From: a virus
Virus record (IMG/VR): IMGVR_UViG_3300020193_000035
Location: 1 to 52,616 of that record
Length of the DNA: 52,616 nt
Strand: one strand, 5' to 3'
This document shows positions 1-8,233 of the stretch, piece by piece; within the stretch, counting starts at the first letter, position 1, and each line of letters opens with the position of its first letter. The position numbers and the translations under genes are program-made. The notes below the pieces were generated by a model, which searched no databases, had not been told where the DNA came from, and saw nothing but the letters and a program-made list of their open reading frames with translations.

Positions 1-195
1 AAGAGTTTCAAACCTGAATGGCTCAGCGTGGACATTGTCAATGTGTATCAGGAAGTGCGATGGTATTTCCCCAAGCTCAAGTATGGTCACTTGTTGGCAT
101 TGCCGTTGACCACGGGATCAGAACCGTTGTGTGCCTACTTCGTCAAAGAAACAAATAAGATTCCTGAAGTGCTCGACATTGCCAAGATGTGGTGA
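1..195 (+). CDS. C-terminal end of a phage protein (partial)
   Basis: Frame 1 is open from the window edge to a TGA at 193-195, giving the last 64 residues of a protein whose start lies outside. The piece is rich in aromatic residues (VYQEVRWYF, LKYGHLLALP) and ends IAKMW. It lies 12 bases before the next gene in the same direction, so it probably shares its transcript with the replication cluster. I do not recognise the family. Confidence 0.6.
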   Translation, partial: KSFKPEWLSVDIVNVYQEVRWYFPKLKYGHLLALPLTTGSEPLCAYFVKETNKIPEVLDIAKMW

Positions 196-207
196 TATAA
201 TAACAAC

Positions 208-726
208 ATGCCAGCAAAGAAAACAGCCAAGTCCAAACAAACTGCTGCTTCCAAAGAACGCAAGCTGGACCTCTTTAGAGAAGTCCTGCCGGCTTTGGAT
301 AGACGCAATCTAGGATGGTACGAACAACTGTCCGATGAGCAGAAAAAAGAATATAGTCCGTGGTTGCTGCAAAGATACGCCACGGCAGTGGAAAACAATC
401 CAGACGCACACGAGTATTTCATACAAGCATTCAACGAGCGTTCTAATCGGCACATGAATGATCTCAAGAATCATCCAGAGCTGTTGTGGATGTTGCAGGC
501 CAGCTGCGGTGTGGGTCGCAACTATCGTAGATCCTGGCTGGGTGCTGGCAAGCGTGTGCCCAAGGATCGTGTGACTGAATTCATATCCGATCTGTATCCA
601 GCTGCTGGAGAGGAAGAAATAGATCTCATGAGAGCCATCAACGATGAGAAAGATCTGCGAGAGATAGCCGAGCAGATGAACTTCAAGCGATCAGAGATCA
701 AAGAAGTATTTGGTGATGGTCGATAA
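208..726 (+). CDS. Conserved phage protein, possibly clamp-loader small subunit (gp62-like)
   Basis: 172 residues: a lysine/alanine-rich N-terminus, then a helical body containing SPWLLQRYATAV, LKNHPELLWML and RRSWLGAGKR. The arrangement (short helical protein, a central conserved PWLLQR-type segment, a basic W-containing stretch) is reminiscent of the small clamp-loader subunits of T4-like phages, and the neighbours are replication genes. That assignment is inference. The next gene starts inside its 3' end, consistent with translational coupling. The upstream ribosome binding site is weak. Confidence 0.7.
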   Translation: MPAKKTAKSKQTAASKERKLDLFREVLPALDRRNLGWYEQLSDEQKKEYSPWLLQRYATAVENNPDAHEYFIQAFNERSNRHMNDLKNHPELLWMLQASCGVGRNYRRSWLGAGKRVPKDRVTEFISDLYPAAGEEEIDLMRAINDEKDLREIAEQMNFKRSEIKEVFGDGR

Positions 727-1411
727 TATCCGATGCCGCTGGTGCGGCAAGTCGTTCCAGAAAGAAAGTACCTTGATCGCTCACATGTGCGAGACCAAGC
801 GTCGCATGCTGGCAGAGAACGATCGTCCCAATCGTATTGGTTATCATTCTTGGTTGATGTTCCGCAAACTGATGACTCCCAATGTCAAGAAAACACCTGT
901 CTATGAAGACTTTGTCAAAAACAAGTATTACTCCACCTTCGTCAAGCTGGGACATCGCATAGTGGATCTCACCATACCAGATCCAGATGCGTTTGTGCAT
1001 TTCCTGGTCATGAACTCGGTCAAGTTCTCTAACTGGTCCAAGGACTGGGTGTATGAGATGTATATACGAGAGTTGACCAAAAAAGAAACCATACAGCGTG
1101 CCAGTGAACGCACAGTGCTGCTGATGGAACAGTGGAGCATGACAGTCAATAAAGACATTTCTTGTTTCTGGGATGATGTCAGCACCACACAAGCTCTCCA
1201 TTGGATCAGGACAGGAAAACTGAGTCCATGGGTGTTGTTGGGAACCACACCAGGCAAACATCTATTGAACAGGTTTGACGAGAAGCAGCTACAAGATGTC
1301 ACGGCATATATAGAACTAGACCCTTGGCGTATCAAGATCGCACGCAACAAAAAGGAGTGCGAGTGGATGCGAGAGGTATTTGATAAGGTGAGTAAAAATG
1401 GACCAGTATAA
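716..1411 (+). CDS. C2H2-like zinc-finger T4-superfamily protein
   Basis: 231 residues from ATG 716; TTG 710 and GTG 713 are in-frame alternatives. An N-terminal zinc finger is visible near residues 6-24: CRWCGKSF, then an ESTLIAH helix with His and a following Cys. The rest is mixed helical with YEDFVKNKYYSTFVKLG and GKLSPWVLLGTTPGK. I recognise the pattern from replication-region genes of marine T4-like phages, where it has no assigned function. Nucleic-acid binding is inferred from the finger. It overlaps the genes on both sides. Confidence 0.75.
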   Translation: MVDNIRCRWCGKSFQKESTLIAHMCETKRRMLAENDRPNRIGYHSWLMFRKLMTPNVKKTPVYEDFVKNKYYSTFVKLGHRIVDLTIPDPDAFVHFLVMNSVKFSNWSKDWVYEMYIRELTKKETIQRASERTVLLMEQWSMTVNKDISCFWDDVSTTQALHWIRTGKLSPWVLLGTTPGKHLLNRFDEKQLQDVTAYIELDPWRIKIARNKKECEWMREVFDKVSKNGPV

Positions 1412-1598
1412 AGATCCGCAAGAAACCTCAGCACGTGTGGTAGAAGACAATAACCAACAGGATCTCAAGGAACTGAGATTTTTGGTTTCCAAGCTGTTCA
1501 AGAAGTTGGAAGAAGTAGAAACACGCCTGGCACGCATGGAAGATGGCAGCAAGACACATGCTACAGCGATCAGGACTTTGAGCAAGAGAACACGATGA
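1398..1598 (+). CDS. Small coiled-coil protein
   Basis: 66 residues starting inside the end of the upstream gene. Residues about 20-60 form a heptad-rich charged helix (LKELRFLVSKLFKKLEEVETRL), predicted to be a coiled coil, followed by a basic tail. The stop overlaps the next start in an ATGA arrangement, so translation is probably coupled to the DnaE-like gene. No function can be assigned. Confidence 0.6.
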   Translation: MDQYKDPQETSARVVEDNNQQDLKELRFLVSKLFKKLEEVETRLARMEDGSKTHATAIRTLSKRTR

Positions 1599-2194
1599 AA
1601 GCCCAAGGCACAGATATTGATATTGACTTGGCTGACAGGGATCAGCTGCTGAAGTTGTTGCCTCATGTGTCGGCTATGCAGAAAGACAACCGAGGCCGCA
1701 CCGTCAAACACAACACTGGTGTGTATTTCCATGATGTGCCCACGGATCCTTATACTGGATTATGCACACTGGATTTCAGACGTGCAGAAGAAGTGGGCTA
1801 CTTCAAGATAGATCTGCTGAACGTGGGCATCTATCAAGGCGTGCGTGATCCAGGACATCTAGATCGTCTAGCTGACACTGAACCCGACTGGGATATGTTG
1901 CAGCACAAATCCATCATCCAACAACTGTTTCACATACATGCGCATGCAGATCTAGTGATACGGATGCAGCCACGTAGTCTGGATCAACTGGCCATGGTGC
2001 TGGCACTGATACGTCCAGGCAAGCGCCATTTGGTAGGACGTTCCTGGGCCGATATCGAACACCAAGTATGGGATCGCAACGAGGACGATGGATACAGCTT
2101 CAAACGCAGTCATGCATTGGGTTATGCATTGGCCATCGTTACGCAGATGAATCTGTTGGCCGAACAGGCACAACAGACCAGCTCACACTTCTAG
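1595..2194 (+). CDS. Truncated DnaE (Pol III alpha)-like protein
   Basis: 199 residues that preserve, in order, short landmarks of the bacterial DnaE catalytic region: DIDIDLADR (the two-aspartate metal motif) near residues 7-15, KHNTGVYF matching KHAGGVVI, FKIDLLNVG matching the KFDFLGL motif that carries the third catalytic Asp, a LALIRPGK segment matching ALFRPGP, and YSFKRSHALGYA matching the SFNKSHAxxYA motif. PHP, beta-binding and OB domains are absent (DnaE is normally about 1100 residues). It could be an accessory or regulatory relative of the polymerase rather than an active enzyme. It is coupled to the upstream small gene by ATGA overlap and converges with speD. Confidence 0.8.
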   Translation: MKAQGTDIDIDLADRDQLLKLLPHVSAMQKDNRGRTVKHNTGVYFHDVPTDPYTGLCTLDFRRAEEVGYFKIDLLNVGIYQGVRDPGHLDRLADTEPDWDMLQHKSIIQQLFHIHAHADLVIRMQPRSLDQLAMVLALIRPGKRHLVGRSWADIEHQVWDRNEDDGYSFKRSHALGYALAIVTQMNLLAEQAQQTSSHF

Positions 2195-2593
2195 TGGCAA
2201 TTTCATCTGTGGATCTCTACAGGTCTTACGCAGTCCTCGGAACAAGAGATTCTGACTCACGATCTTGCTTTGTAGACCATCTGTGATGACAGGTATGGCA
2301 GATCTAGGATCACATTGCCCGCACATGAATATGTCCACAGCAGAATATCCTTCTTCGGGCCAGGTGTGTATGCTGATGTGGCTTTCAGACAGTACCACCA
2401 CCCCAGTCACCCCGCATTCGTCACCAAAGTAATGGAAACTGTCCGATAGCACAGTGGCTCCGGCTTCTTTTGCTGCCTTTATCAGGCAAGACCTTATGAG
2501 GTCTGAATCTTTGAGTATTTGCGGGTCTGATCCCCAGAACTCCGCGATAAGATGTATGCCAGCATAGGTGGCTTGATTAAAATGTCCGCTCAT
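2183..2593 (-). CDS. speD: S-adenosylmethionine decarboxylase proenzyme
   Basis: SpeD makes decarboxylated AdoMet for spermidine synthesis, using a pyruvoyl group formed by self-cleavage. From the chosen start (MSGHFNQ) the sequence SESHISIHTWPE places the cleavage serine at 71, His76 and Cys91, the same spacing as Ser63/His68/Cys83 of the Thermotoga enzyme. At 136 residues it has the short bacterial class 1B length. An upstream ATG at 2647 would add 18 non-family residues; the 2593 start has AAGGAG upstream, at somewhat long spacing. It faces the DnaE-like gene and overlaps its 3' end. No spermidine synthase is in the window, so polyamines for DNA packaging or replication are inferred. Confidence 0.93.
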   Translation of the reverse strand: MSGHFNQATYAGIHLIAEFWGSDPQILKDSDLIRSCLIKAAKEAGATVLSDSFHYFGDECGVTGVVVLSESHISIHTWPEEGYSAVDIFMCGQCDPRSAIPVITDGLQSKIVSQNLLFRGLRKTCRDPQMKLPLEV

Positions 2594-2732
2594 GACACAC
2601 GACGAACTCCTTAGTGCAAGTGTCAGAACCCCTTGCCCAATGGACATGTCATCCTGTGTATCAATAATTTATCATCGATGATTCGACGTAGGTCTTGTGC
2701 GTGGCCGCCAGTAGGTAGATTATTTCAGTCAT

Positions 2733-3119
2733 TTAAGGTTGAGGATCATTCTTGCGTATCAGCTGTATCTGGCGTCGTTTGATACGTTTAGTGATGACGT
2801 TCTGCAATGTGACCACATGCCCTACTACCACATCAAATTCTTTGACAGAAAACGTGTGCAAGCAATATTGGAATCTCTTGAATTTCATACCCAAGACAAT
2901 GTTGATAGGCAACCGCCGGTTGGTAGCCCACCACCATTCGTCTCCACACTCTAAAAAAGACTTTTTGTCGTCTTCTTGCAGGCGATTGAAAACATACATG
3001 CTGACGATGGTATTGTCGTAGTTCTGTATGATACCAATGTATTCTTGTCCGCTGTAGCGGGCCAGGCACAAAAATGGGAATCGTTCTAGCAGTTGATTCA
3101 CTTCTTCGTTATTAGTCAT
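2733..3119 (-). CDS. Conserved T4-like phage protein, unknown function
   Basis: 128 residues, with ERFPFLCLARYSGQEYIGII, a tryptophan triplet (DEWWWATNRRLPINI) and a strongly basic C-terminus (KRIKRRQIQLIRK). I recall close relatives in marine T4-like phages annotated only as hypothetical. It is divergent from the virion-like gene at 3167. A minus-strand TAAATA box lies only six bases before the ATG, so the transcript may begin at the start codon. Confidence 0.75.
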   Translation of the reverse strand: MTNNEEVNQLLERFPFLCLARYSGQEYIGIIQNYDNTIVSMYVFNRLQEDDKKSFLECGDEWWWATNRRLPINIVLGMKFKRFQYCLHTFSVKEFDVVVGHVVTLQNVITKRIKRRQIQLIRKNDPQP

Positions 3120-3125
3120 CAGGGT

Positions 3126-3131
3126 TATTTA
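3126..3131 (-). promoter_or_regulatory. Late-type promoter box, minus strand
   Basis: TAAATA on the minus strand, six bases before the ATG at 3119. It is arranged divergently with the ATAAATA box at 3139, with eight bases between them. Confidence 0.5.
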
Positions 3132-3138
3132 CCAAAAC

Positions 3139-3145
3139 ATAAATA
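3139..3145 (+). promoter_or_regulatory. Late-type promoter box
   Basis: ATAAATA, matching the T4 late core TATAAATA at seven of eight positions, 22 bases before the virion-like gene at 3167. Confidence 0.65.
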
Positions 3146-3166
3146 TGGTATGGCACGGAAAAAGGC

Positions 3167-3922
3167 ATGACAGTAGCTTACGTATATGAACAGATCCTGG
3201 ATATAATGGTCCGGGAAGGAACCCTAAGGAACACACCTATGAATGAGCGTAGATACATTGCTTACATAGGCGTCGATAACACCATTGACTTGCAGTTCAA
3301 GAACAGAGACCGCAAGCCTTATGATATCACGCTTAAAACAGTCATTTGGCAGATGACAGATCCCACCACGGGTGATGTATTGGTCAGGAAGCCCGCACCT
3401 GCCCAAGATGCAGCAGCCGGTCGTGCTCGTTTGGTGCTGCTGGATCATGACACAGCGGGTTTGCAGCCTGGCATATATCATGTGGGCGTGATGATGGTCA
3501 GCAGCGACGGCATCACTGCTGCCAGCTACACTGATCTCAACTATGATGCACGTGCCGAAATAGAACTGCGCAATGGGGCCTACGAACAGTTTCGTTCCAG
3601 TGCGACCACATATCAGTTCTCTGGACCATTTGATGCACCAGGCTCAAGCGAGGCGTTGCGTGCCACAGGATTGGTCAGCAATGTCAGCACCTTGAACACT
3701 GCTGCTGTCTACATGACCAACTACACCGGCGATGTGATTTGGCAGACAAGTTTGGAAGACACCCCGGTCAACTGGGCGGACATTGGCGACACTGCCAGTT
3801 ACTCTGGATTCACTGGCATAGCGGATTTCAACATCGATACACGCGCCAAGTGGTTGAGAATCAGATACAATCCTGATCCTCTGAATGCCGGCACTATTGA
3901 CAGGATCATCAATAGAGCATAA
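3167..3922 (+). CDS. Putative virion/baseplate-associated beta-rich protein
   Basis: 251 residues. The first ~110 residues read like a beta-sandwich of the BppU N-terminal kind (IDLQFKNRDRKPYDITLKTVIWQM, GIYHVGVMM), and the C-terminal half looks like a discoidin-like surface domain (WQTSLEDTPVNWADIG, KWLRIRYNPD). A late-type ATAAATA box at 3139 sits just upstream, which supports late, structural expression. The exact virion position is not visible. Confidence 0.7.
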   Translation: MTVAYVYEQILDIMVREGTLRNTPMNERRYIAYIGVDNTIDLQFKNRDRKPYDITLKTVIWQMTDPTTGDVLVRKPAPAQDAAAGRARLVLLDHDTAGLQPGIYHVGVMMVSSDGITAASYTDLNYDARAEIELRNGAYEQFRSSATTYQFSGPFDAPGSSEALRATGLVSNVSTLNTAAVYMTNYTGDVIWQTSLEDTPVNWADIGDTASYSGFTGIADFNIDTRAKWLRIRYNPDPLNAGTIDRIINRA

Positions 3923-3931
3923 AATAGTCTT

Positions 3932-4909
3932 GTGAATCTTATACAAGACACCATAAAATCCCACGCGAGAGGACTGCGTTCCACACCCAAAGGTTGGTGG
4001 ACCACCAACTGTCCCATGTGCTTGACTTTTGGACAACCGCGTCCAGACACACGCCGGCGCGGCGGATTCATCTTTCATCCAGACGGTGCCACTGCCTATC
4101 ACTGTTTCAACTGTGGTTTCAAAACCAAATGGCGCCCTGGCCAGACTATGGGTCACAAGCTCAAGAGCTTGATGAAACAGATAGGCGTAGACGAAGCAGA
4201 GATACAGCGTATCAACATGCGGCTGTTGGCTGAAAAAGACGACACAGTTGATCAGGCACCAGTAGACGACAAACCAATATGGCGTCCAGCATGGCCTCCT
4301 TGCGATGTTCCTGGTACCAACCAGCTGCCAGATGATGCATTCGAATATCTAGACAACAGGCGCATGCTGGATCTTGCTGACTGGCATTACAGCAACGACA
4401 ACAAGTTTTGGAATCTAGATCGGCGTGTGATATTGCCTTATGTGTGGCAAGGTGCCACTGTAGGATATTCTGCCAGATGGATAGGAGATCCTCCCAAAGG
4501 GTCACCCAAGACACTGCGCAAAGCACCACCAGACTTTGTGTTCAACCTTGATCCTCAAGGTGCACCACGGCGTTTTGTATTGGTGGTAGAAGGTGAATAC
4601 GACGCCTTGGCCATCGACGGTGTAGCTGTGTTGCATAACGATATCAATGCCAGGCAAGTGCAGCTGATCACAGATCTAGACGTGGAACCCATAGTGGTTC
4701 CAGACCAAGACAACAGCGGAGGACGACTGGCTGAGCGTGCGATTGAATTGGGATGGAGCGTGGCATTTCCAGAATGGGATCCAGGTATCAAGGATGCAGC
4801 AGACGCAGCTAGATCATATGGCCGCGTGGCTGCGCTAAACAGCATACTACAATCAAGAGAAGACAATCAGTTGAAGATCAAAATAAGATTAAGGAAAAGC
4901 AATGGCTGA
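3932..4909 (+). CDS. T4 gp61-like DNA primase
   Basis: 325 residues from a GTG start. A zinc-binding domain is visible as CPMC (Cys27, Cys30) and CFNC (Cys58, Cys61), and a TOPRIM-type catalytic region as LVVEGEYDALAI followed by VVPDQDNSGGR around residues 256-264. The enzyme makes RNA primers with the gp41-type helicase. The helicase gene begins inside its last codons (8-base overlap), so the two are probably made together in the primosome. Confidence 0.93.
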   Translation: MNLIQDTIKSHARGLRSTPKGWWTTNCPMCLTFGQPRPDTRRRGGFIFHPDGATAYHCFNCGFKTKWRPGQTMGHKLKSLMKQIGVDEAEIQRINMRLLAEKDDTVDQAPVDDKPIWRPAWPPCDVPGTNQLPDDAFEYLDNRRMLDLADWHYSNDNKFWNLDRRVILPYVWQGATVGYSARWIGDPPKGSPKTLRKAPPDFVFNLDPQGAPRRFVLVVEGEYDALAIDGVAVLHNDINARQVQLITDLDVEPIVVPDQDNSGGRLAERAIELGWSVAFPEWDPGIKDAADAARSYGRVAALNSILQSREDNQLKIKIRLRKSNG

Positions 4910-6389
4910 CAACAACGAAGTCAAGGAATATTCAGATGATCTGCAAAAGCTGTTCTTGGAATTCCTGATTGCCGACGGAGAGCTGGCCAGCCGATGCCAA
5001 GGCATCATGAGCCACGAGTATTTCTCCAGGCGTTTGGCACCAGCAGCAGAGTTCGTCAAGAAATATGTGGACGAGTATTCCAATGTGCCCACTGCCGAAC
5101 AGATCAATGCCACATGCGGTACCTCTCTACAGCAGTTGGGCGAAGAAGTGCGCATACACAGCGAATGGTTTTTGGTCGAGTTCGAACAGTTCTGCAGATA
5201 CAAGGCTCTAGAGAAGGCCATCCTCAAGAGTGCAGACATGCTGGAGAAGCAGCAGTATGGCGGCGTGGAAAAGCTCATAAGAGAAGCCACACAGATTGGC
5301 CTGGCCAAGAGCTTTGGTACAGATTATTATGCTGATCCGCGTTTGCGATTGACCACGCTGAAAGATTCCAACGGACAGGTCTCTACTGGTTGGAGGACCG
5401 TGGACGAAAAACTGTATGGCGGATTCAATAGAGGCGAACTCAACCTCTTTGCAGGTGGCTCAGGTGCAGGTAAGAGTCTGTTCTTGCAGAACATTGGATT
5501 GAATTGGAGCCAGGCAGGCTACAACGTAGTCTACTTCAGTCTCGAACTGAGCGAAGGCCTGACCAGCTTGCGACTAGACAGCATGATCACTGGTATGCCT
5601 ACCAAGGAAGTGTTCCGCAACATCGACGATGTGGAACTCAAGGTCAAAATGTCAGGCAAGAAAGCAGGCAAGCTACAGATCGTCCAGCTGCCCAACGGCA
5701 TCACCATTAACGACCTGCGTGCATGGTTGAAAGAGTTCCAGGTCCAGACAGGACAAAAGGTAGATGCCATCATCGTAGATTACTTGGATCTCATGATGCC
5801 AGCAGGGCAGAAAATTTCGGTATCAGACTTGTTCGTCAAAGACAAGCTGGTATCCGAAGAACTGCGTAACTTGGCCATCCAGCTGAACTTGCTCTTGGTC
5901 ACAGCATCACAGCTGAATCGTTCAGCAGTGGAAACAGTGGAATTTGACCACAGCCATATCGCAGGTGGTTTGAGCAAGATCCAGACAGCCGACAACGTGC
6001 TTGGTATCTTCTCCAGCATCGTGTTGCGTGAACGTGGGCGGGTGCAGATACAGTTCATGAAGACTCGCAGTTCCAGCGCAGTTGGACAGAAGATGGAACT
6101 GGCATTTGATGTGCACAGCCTGCGCATACGAGACATGGATCCAGATGCCGATGACGGACCCAGTGATGCTGATGTGCTCTACAACAGGATGAAAAATCAA
6201 AGAGGCCAAGAAAAAAGTGTCACTGGTGTGGCCAGTGACACTGCTGTGGTCAAACGTGTCGCTAGTGCTGAACAGCTGAGAGCCATGTTGCGCAAAACTC
6301 CCAGCGTACCGGAATCATCTCCTCCGGTCAAATGGGAAAAAGCGACCGGTATTCCTGCTTGGGAAAAACCAACGCAGGATTCAGGTTAA
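4902..6389 (+). CDS. T4 gp41-like replicative DNA helicase
   Basis: 495-residue DnaB-family hexameric helicase. An N-terminal helical domain is followed by a RecA-like core with Walker A GGSGAGKS at about residues 185-192, Walker B IIVDYLDLM, a glutamine motif TASQLNRSA and an arginine-rich segment near the end of the core. It moves 5' to 3' on the lagging strand and recruits the primase encoded just upstream. The last ~60 residues are low-complexity and lack obvious motifs. It converges with the minus-strand gene at 6386. Confidence 0.95.
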   Translation: MADNNEVKEYSDDLQKLFLEFLIADGELASRCQGIMSHEYFSRRLAPAAEFVKKYVDEYSNVPTAEQINATCGTSLQQLGEEVRIHSEWFLVEFEQFCRYKALEKAILKSADMLEKQQYGGVEKLIREATQIGLAKSFGTDYYADPRLRLTTLKDSNGQVSTGWRTVDEKLYGGFNRGELNLFAGGSGAGKSLFLQNIGLNWSQAGYNVVYFSLELSEGLTSLRLDSMITGMPTKEVFRNIDDVELKVKMSGKKAGKLQIVQLPNGITINDLRAWLKEFQVQTGQKVDAIIVDYLDLMMPAGQKISVSDLFVKDKLVSEELRNLAIQLNLLLVTASQLNRSAVETVEFDHSHIAGGLSKIQTADNVLGIFSSIVLRERGRVQIQFMKTRSSSAVGQKMELAFDVHSLRIRDMDPDADDGPSDADVLYNRMKNQRGQEKSVTGVASDTAVVKRVASAEQLRAMLRKTPSVPESSPPVKWEKATGIPAWEKPTQDSG

Positions 6390-6778
6390 GCAGCAGGTTC
6401 CTGCTGCTTTTTCAGATCCTGCTTGATGCGTGCTACCAAACTGTTATCGTCGCCGATTAGATCCATCAGCGTGGTCATCACGTCCAACATGACCATGCGC
6501 TGTGGGCTGCTCAATGAATTGCCAGCCATCAGTGCTTTCATGGCTGTGCCAAGTGCTGAAACTTGTCCTTTGTCAACCAAGCCATTTTGGGCCAAGCTAT
6601 ACATGCGGCTGATAGCTCTCTGCGTTTTGTTGCGCTCTTCGGCATCGCTTTGTCCTGCAGGTTGTGCATCGTCAATTTTGGCACTGATTCCTGGCTGTTC
6701 CTTTGGTGCTTCTTCCAGCTCTGATTCCAGTATGGCCAAACGATCGATGATGTCTCTGATTTGTTGTGTTGCTCGCAT
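6386..6778 (-). CDS. Helical phage protein, unknown function
   Basis: 130 residues. An N-terminal charged helix (IRDIIDRLAILESELEEAP) is followed by a Pro/Gln/Asp linker and a helical C-terminal domain (QRAISRMYSLAQNGLVDKGQVSALG, MTTLMDLIGDD). Its GGAGGATT ribosome binding site and a minus-strand ATAAATA box at 6801-6807 suggest late expression. The box forms half of a palindrome shared with the divergent gene at 6836. Confidence 0.7.
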   Translation of the reverse strand: MRATQQIRDIIDRLAILESELEEAPKEQPGISAKIDDAQPAGQSDAEERNKTQRAISRMYSLAQNGLVDKGQVSALGTAMKALMAGNSLSSPQRMVMLDVMTTLMDLIGDDNSLVARIKQDLKKQQEPAA

Positions 6779-6800
6779 GGGTGCAATCCTCCTATGGATC

Positions 6801-6807
6801 TATTTAT
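6801..6807 (-). promoter_or_regulatory. Late-type promoter box, minus strand
   Basis: ATAAATA on the minus strand for the gene starting at 6778. It forms one arm of a perfect 17-base palindrome with the plus-strand box. Confidence 0.65.
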
Positions 6808-6810
6808 GCC

Positions 6811-6817
6811 ATAAATA
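6811..6817 (+). promoter_or_regulatory. Late-type promoter box
   Basis: ATAAATA for the genes from 6836 to 8995; the other arm of the palindrome at 6801-6817. Confidence 0.65.
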
Positions 6818-6835
6818 CATTTGGGAGCCAAGATC

Positions 6836-7087
6836 ATGAAGAAACAAACCCGGAGTTTATTGCAAGAAATCAATGACCTGGTACCGCAGCGCGACATACA
6901 TTTTTTCGTGGAAAGCAAAGCGGTGCAAGCTATTGCCAGTGTGCAAAACCTGATCAGGCTCATCGAAAACAACTACAAGCCAGAAGAGTCATCAGACTTG
7001 ATCAAGCGTCTGTTCAACAGCATGAAAAGTGGCGATCAGGAAAAATTCCGTCGTGGCGTAAAGAACATAAGAGAGTCTAAGCAATGA
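6836..7087 (+). CDS. Small conserved phage protein
   Basis: 83 residues beginning MKKQTRSLLQEINDLVPQR. ATG 6836 is preferred over the in-frame TTG at 6821 because GGGAG lies just ahead of it. It is predicted all-helical, with SVQNLIRLIENNY and a basic C-terminus. Its stop overlaps the next start (ATGA), so it is likely coupled to the KWDG protein. I recall relatives beside that family in marine T4-like phages. Confidence 0.7.
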   Translation: MKKQTRSLLQEINDLVPQRDIHFFVESKAVQAIASVQNLIRLIENNYKPEESSDLIKRLFNSMKSGDQEKFRRGVKNIRESKQ

Positions 7088-8232
7088 AGTTTAGCGATCT
7101 GAACGAGCGACGCCAGCTTACCGAAGCCAAAGTAGGCAGAGATCTACAGCATCTGGAGGACTATCTCATAGTGGATGGTGCTGAAGGTGGTATGGACAGC
7201 TTGGTCGAGCTCAAGAAGATGTCACAAAGCGCAGGTTCTGCATCTGTCAAATGGGATGGCACCATGGCCATATACTGGGGCAATGATGCACAGGGCAAGT
7301 TTTATCTGGTTCCAAACGCACAGTGGGCCAAGAGCCTGGTGTTGGATCGCGAAAGCCTGGCTCAAGAAATACAAAATACTGGACGCAAACGTCCAGATCA
7401 GAGCGACGAACAATTTGCTGCCAACCGCAAGTCGCTCAGCGACAAATACATAAAGCTGTGGGACGTTTTTGAAAAAGCCAGTGCTGGCACCCGGGGTTTT
7501 TTCAAAGGTGACATAATGTTTGCTGAAAAGCAGTCGCCAGACAAGAGTGGCAACTATGTGTTCACCCCCAACAAAGTCACTTACACTGTGGCTCCCAAAG
7601 GATTATATGGCAAGATGCCCACTGCTGAAGTTTTCGTCACGGTGCATGGCAAGGCCGAAGAGCTGGGTTCATCCAAACTGGTAGCAGCCAATCCTGCCGA
7701 AATCAAACGTCTGAACAGCACAGCTGAACTGATAGCCTTGGACATACAGCGTCCCTCACAATCGACCACTGTGAACACCACAGGTGTGGACAAAGCACTG
7801 GCCTTGGTCAAGCAAAATGCAGGAGCCATCAATGCCATAGCCAATTTCACAGCTCCCAAGTTCACCACGCTCAAGCAGATACTATACAGTTATGCAGTCA
7901 AGCTGGGCAAAAGCCACGATTCATTGAACTTTGATGATTGGTTGCTGACTGCCAAGGTCAGCGAGCCACAGAAGGTGATACTGAAACAGCTACAGGCCAA
8001 AACCGAATGGCGTGTGTTCTTGAGCACGTTCTTGGCCATCAAGCGTGCCAAGCAAGAAGTGTTTGACCAACTGACACAAAAACACGGTGATGAGATGGCA
8101 CGCAGCCTGGGCGTGACACAAACCATCAATGGACGAGCCGGCGGAGAAGGTTATGTGACCCCGGCAGGAAAGATAGTGAACCCACATTTCCGCAGCGCAC
8201 CAGACAATCCCAGGTTTACCGGAGAGATATAA
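7084..8232 (+). CDS. KWDG-motif protein, putative nucleotidyltransferase-fold
   Basis: 382 residues. Near residue 57 it reads VKWDGTMAIYW, which looks like motif I (KxDG) of covalent nucleotidyltransferases such as ligases and capping enzymes. About 90 residues later FFKGDIMFAEK could be motif III, with KVTYTVAPKG after it. I associate the family with DUF6267-type proteins of marine T4-like phages. Ligase-like activity is inference: a clear EGxMxK motif IV and a KxKxxY motif V were not found. It is coupled to the upstream small gene and sits two bases before the next. Confidence 0.8.
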   Translation: MKFSDLNERRQLTEAKVGRDLQHLEDYLIVDGAEGGMDSLVELKKMSQSAGSASVKWDGTMAIYWGNDAQGKFYLVPNAQWAKSLVLDRESLAQEIQNTGRKRPDQSDEQFAANRKSLSDKYIKLWDVFEKASAGTRGFFKGDIMFAEKQSPDKSGNYVFTPNKVTYTVAPKGLYGKMPTAEVFVTVHGKAEELGSSKLVAANPAEIKRLNSTAELIALDIQRPSQSTTVNTTGVDKALALVKQNAGAINAIANFTAPKFTTLKQILYSYAVKLGKSHDSLNFDDWLLTAKVSEPQKVILKQLQAKTEWRVFLSTFLAIKRAKQEVFDQLTQKHGDEMARSLGVTQTINGRAGGEGYVTPAGKIVNPHFRSAPDNPRFTGEI

Positions 8233-8233
8233 C

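Larger units (their letters stand above)
6801..6817. repeat. Perfect palindrome containing two divergent late boxes
   Basis: TATTTATG C CATAAATA: each arm contains a late-type box pointing outward. Confidence 0.8.

Noticed and set aside
2640-2670. ATAAATT sequence on the minus strand before speD as a late promoter
   Set aside because: It lacks the final A of the TAAATA core seen at all other sites; too weak to call.
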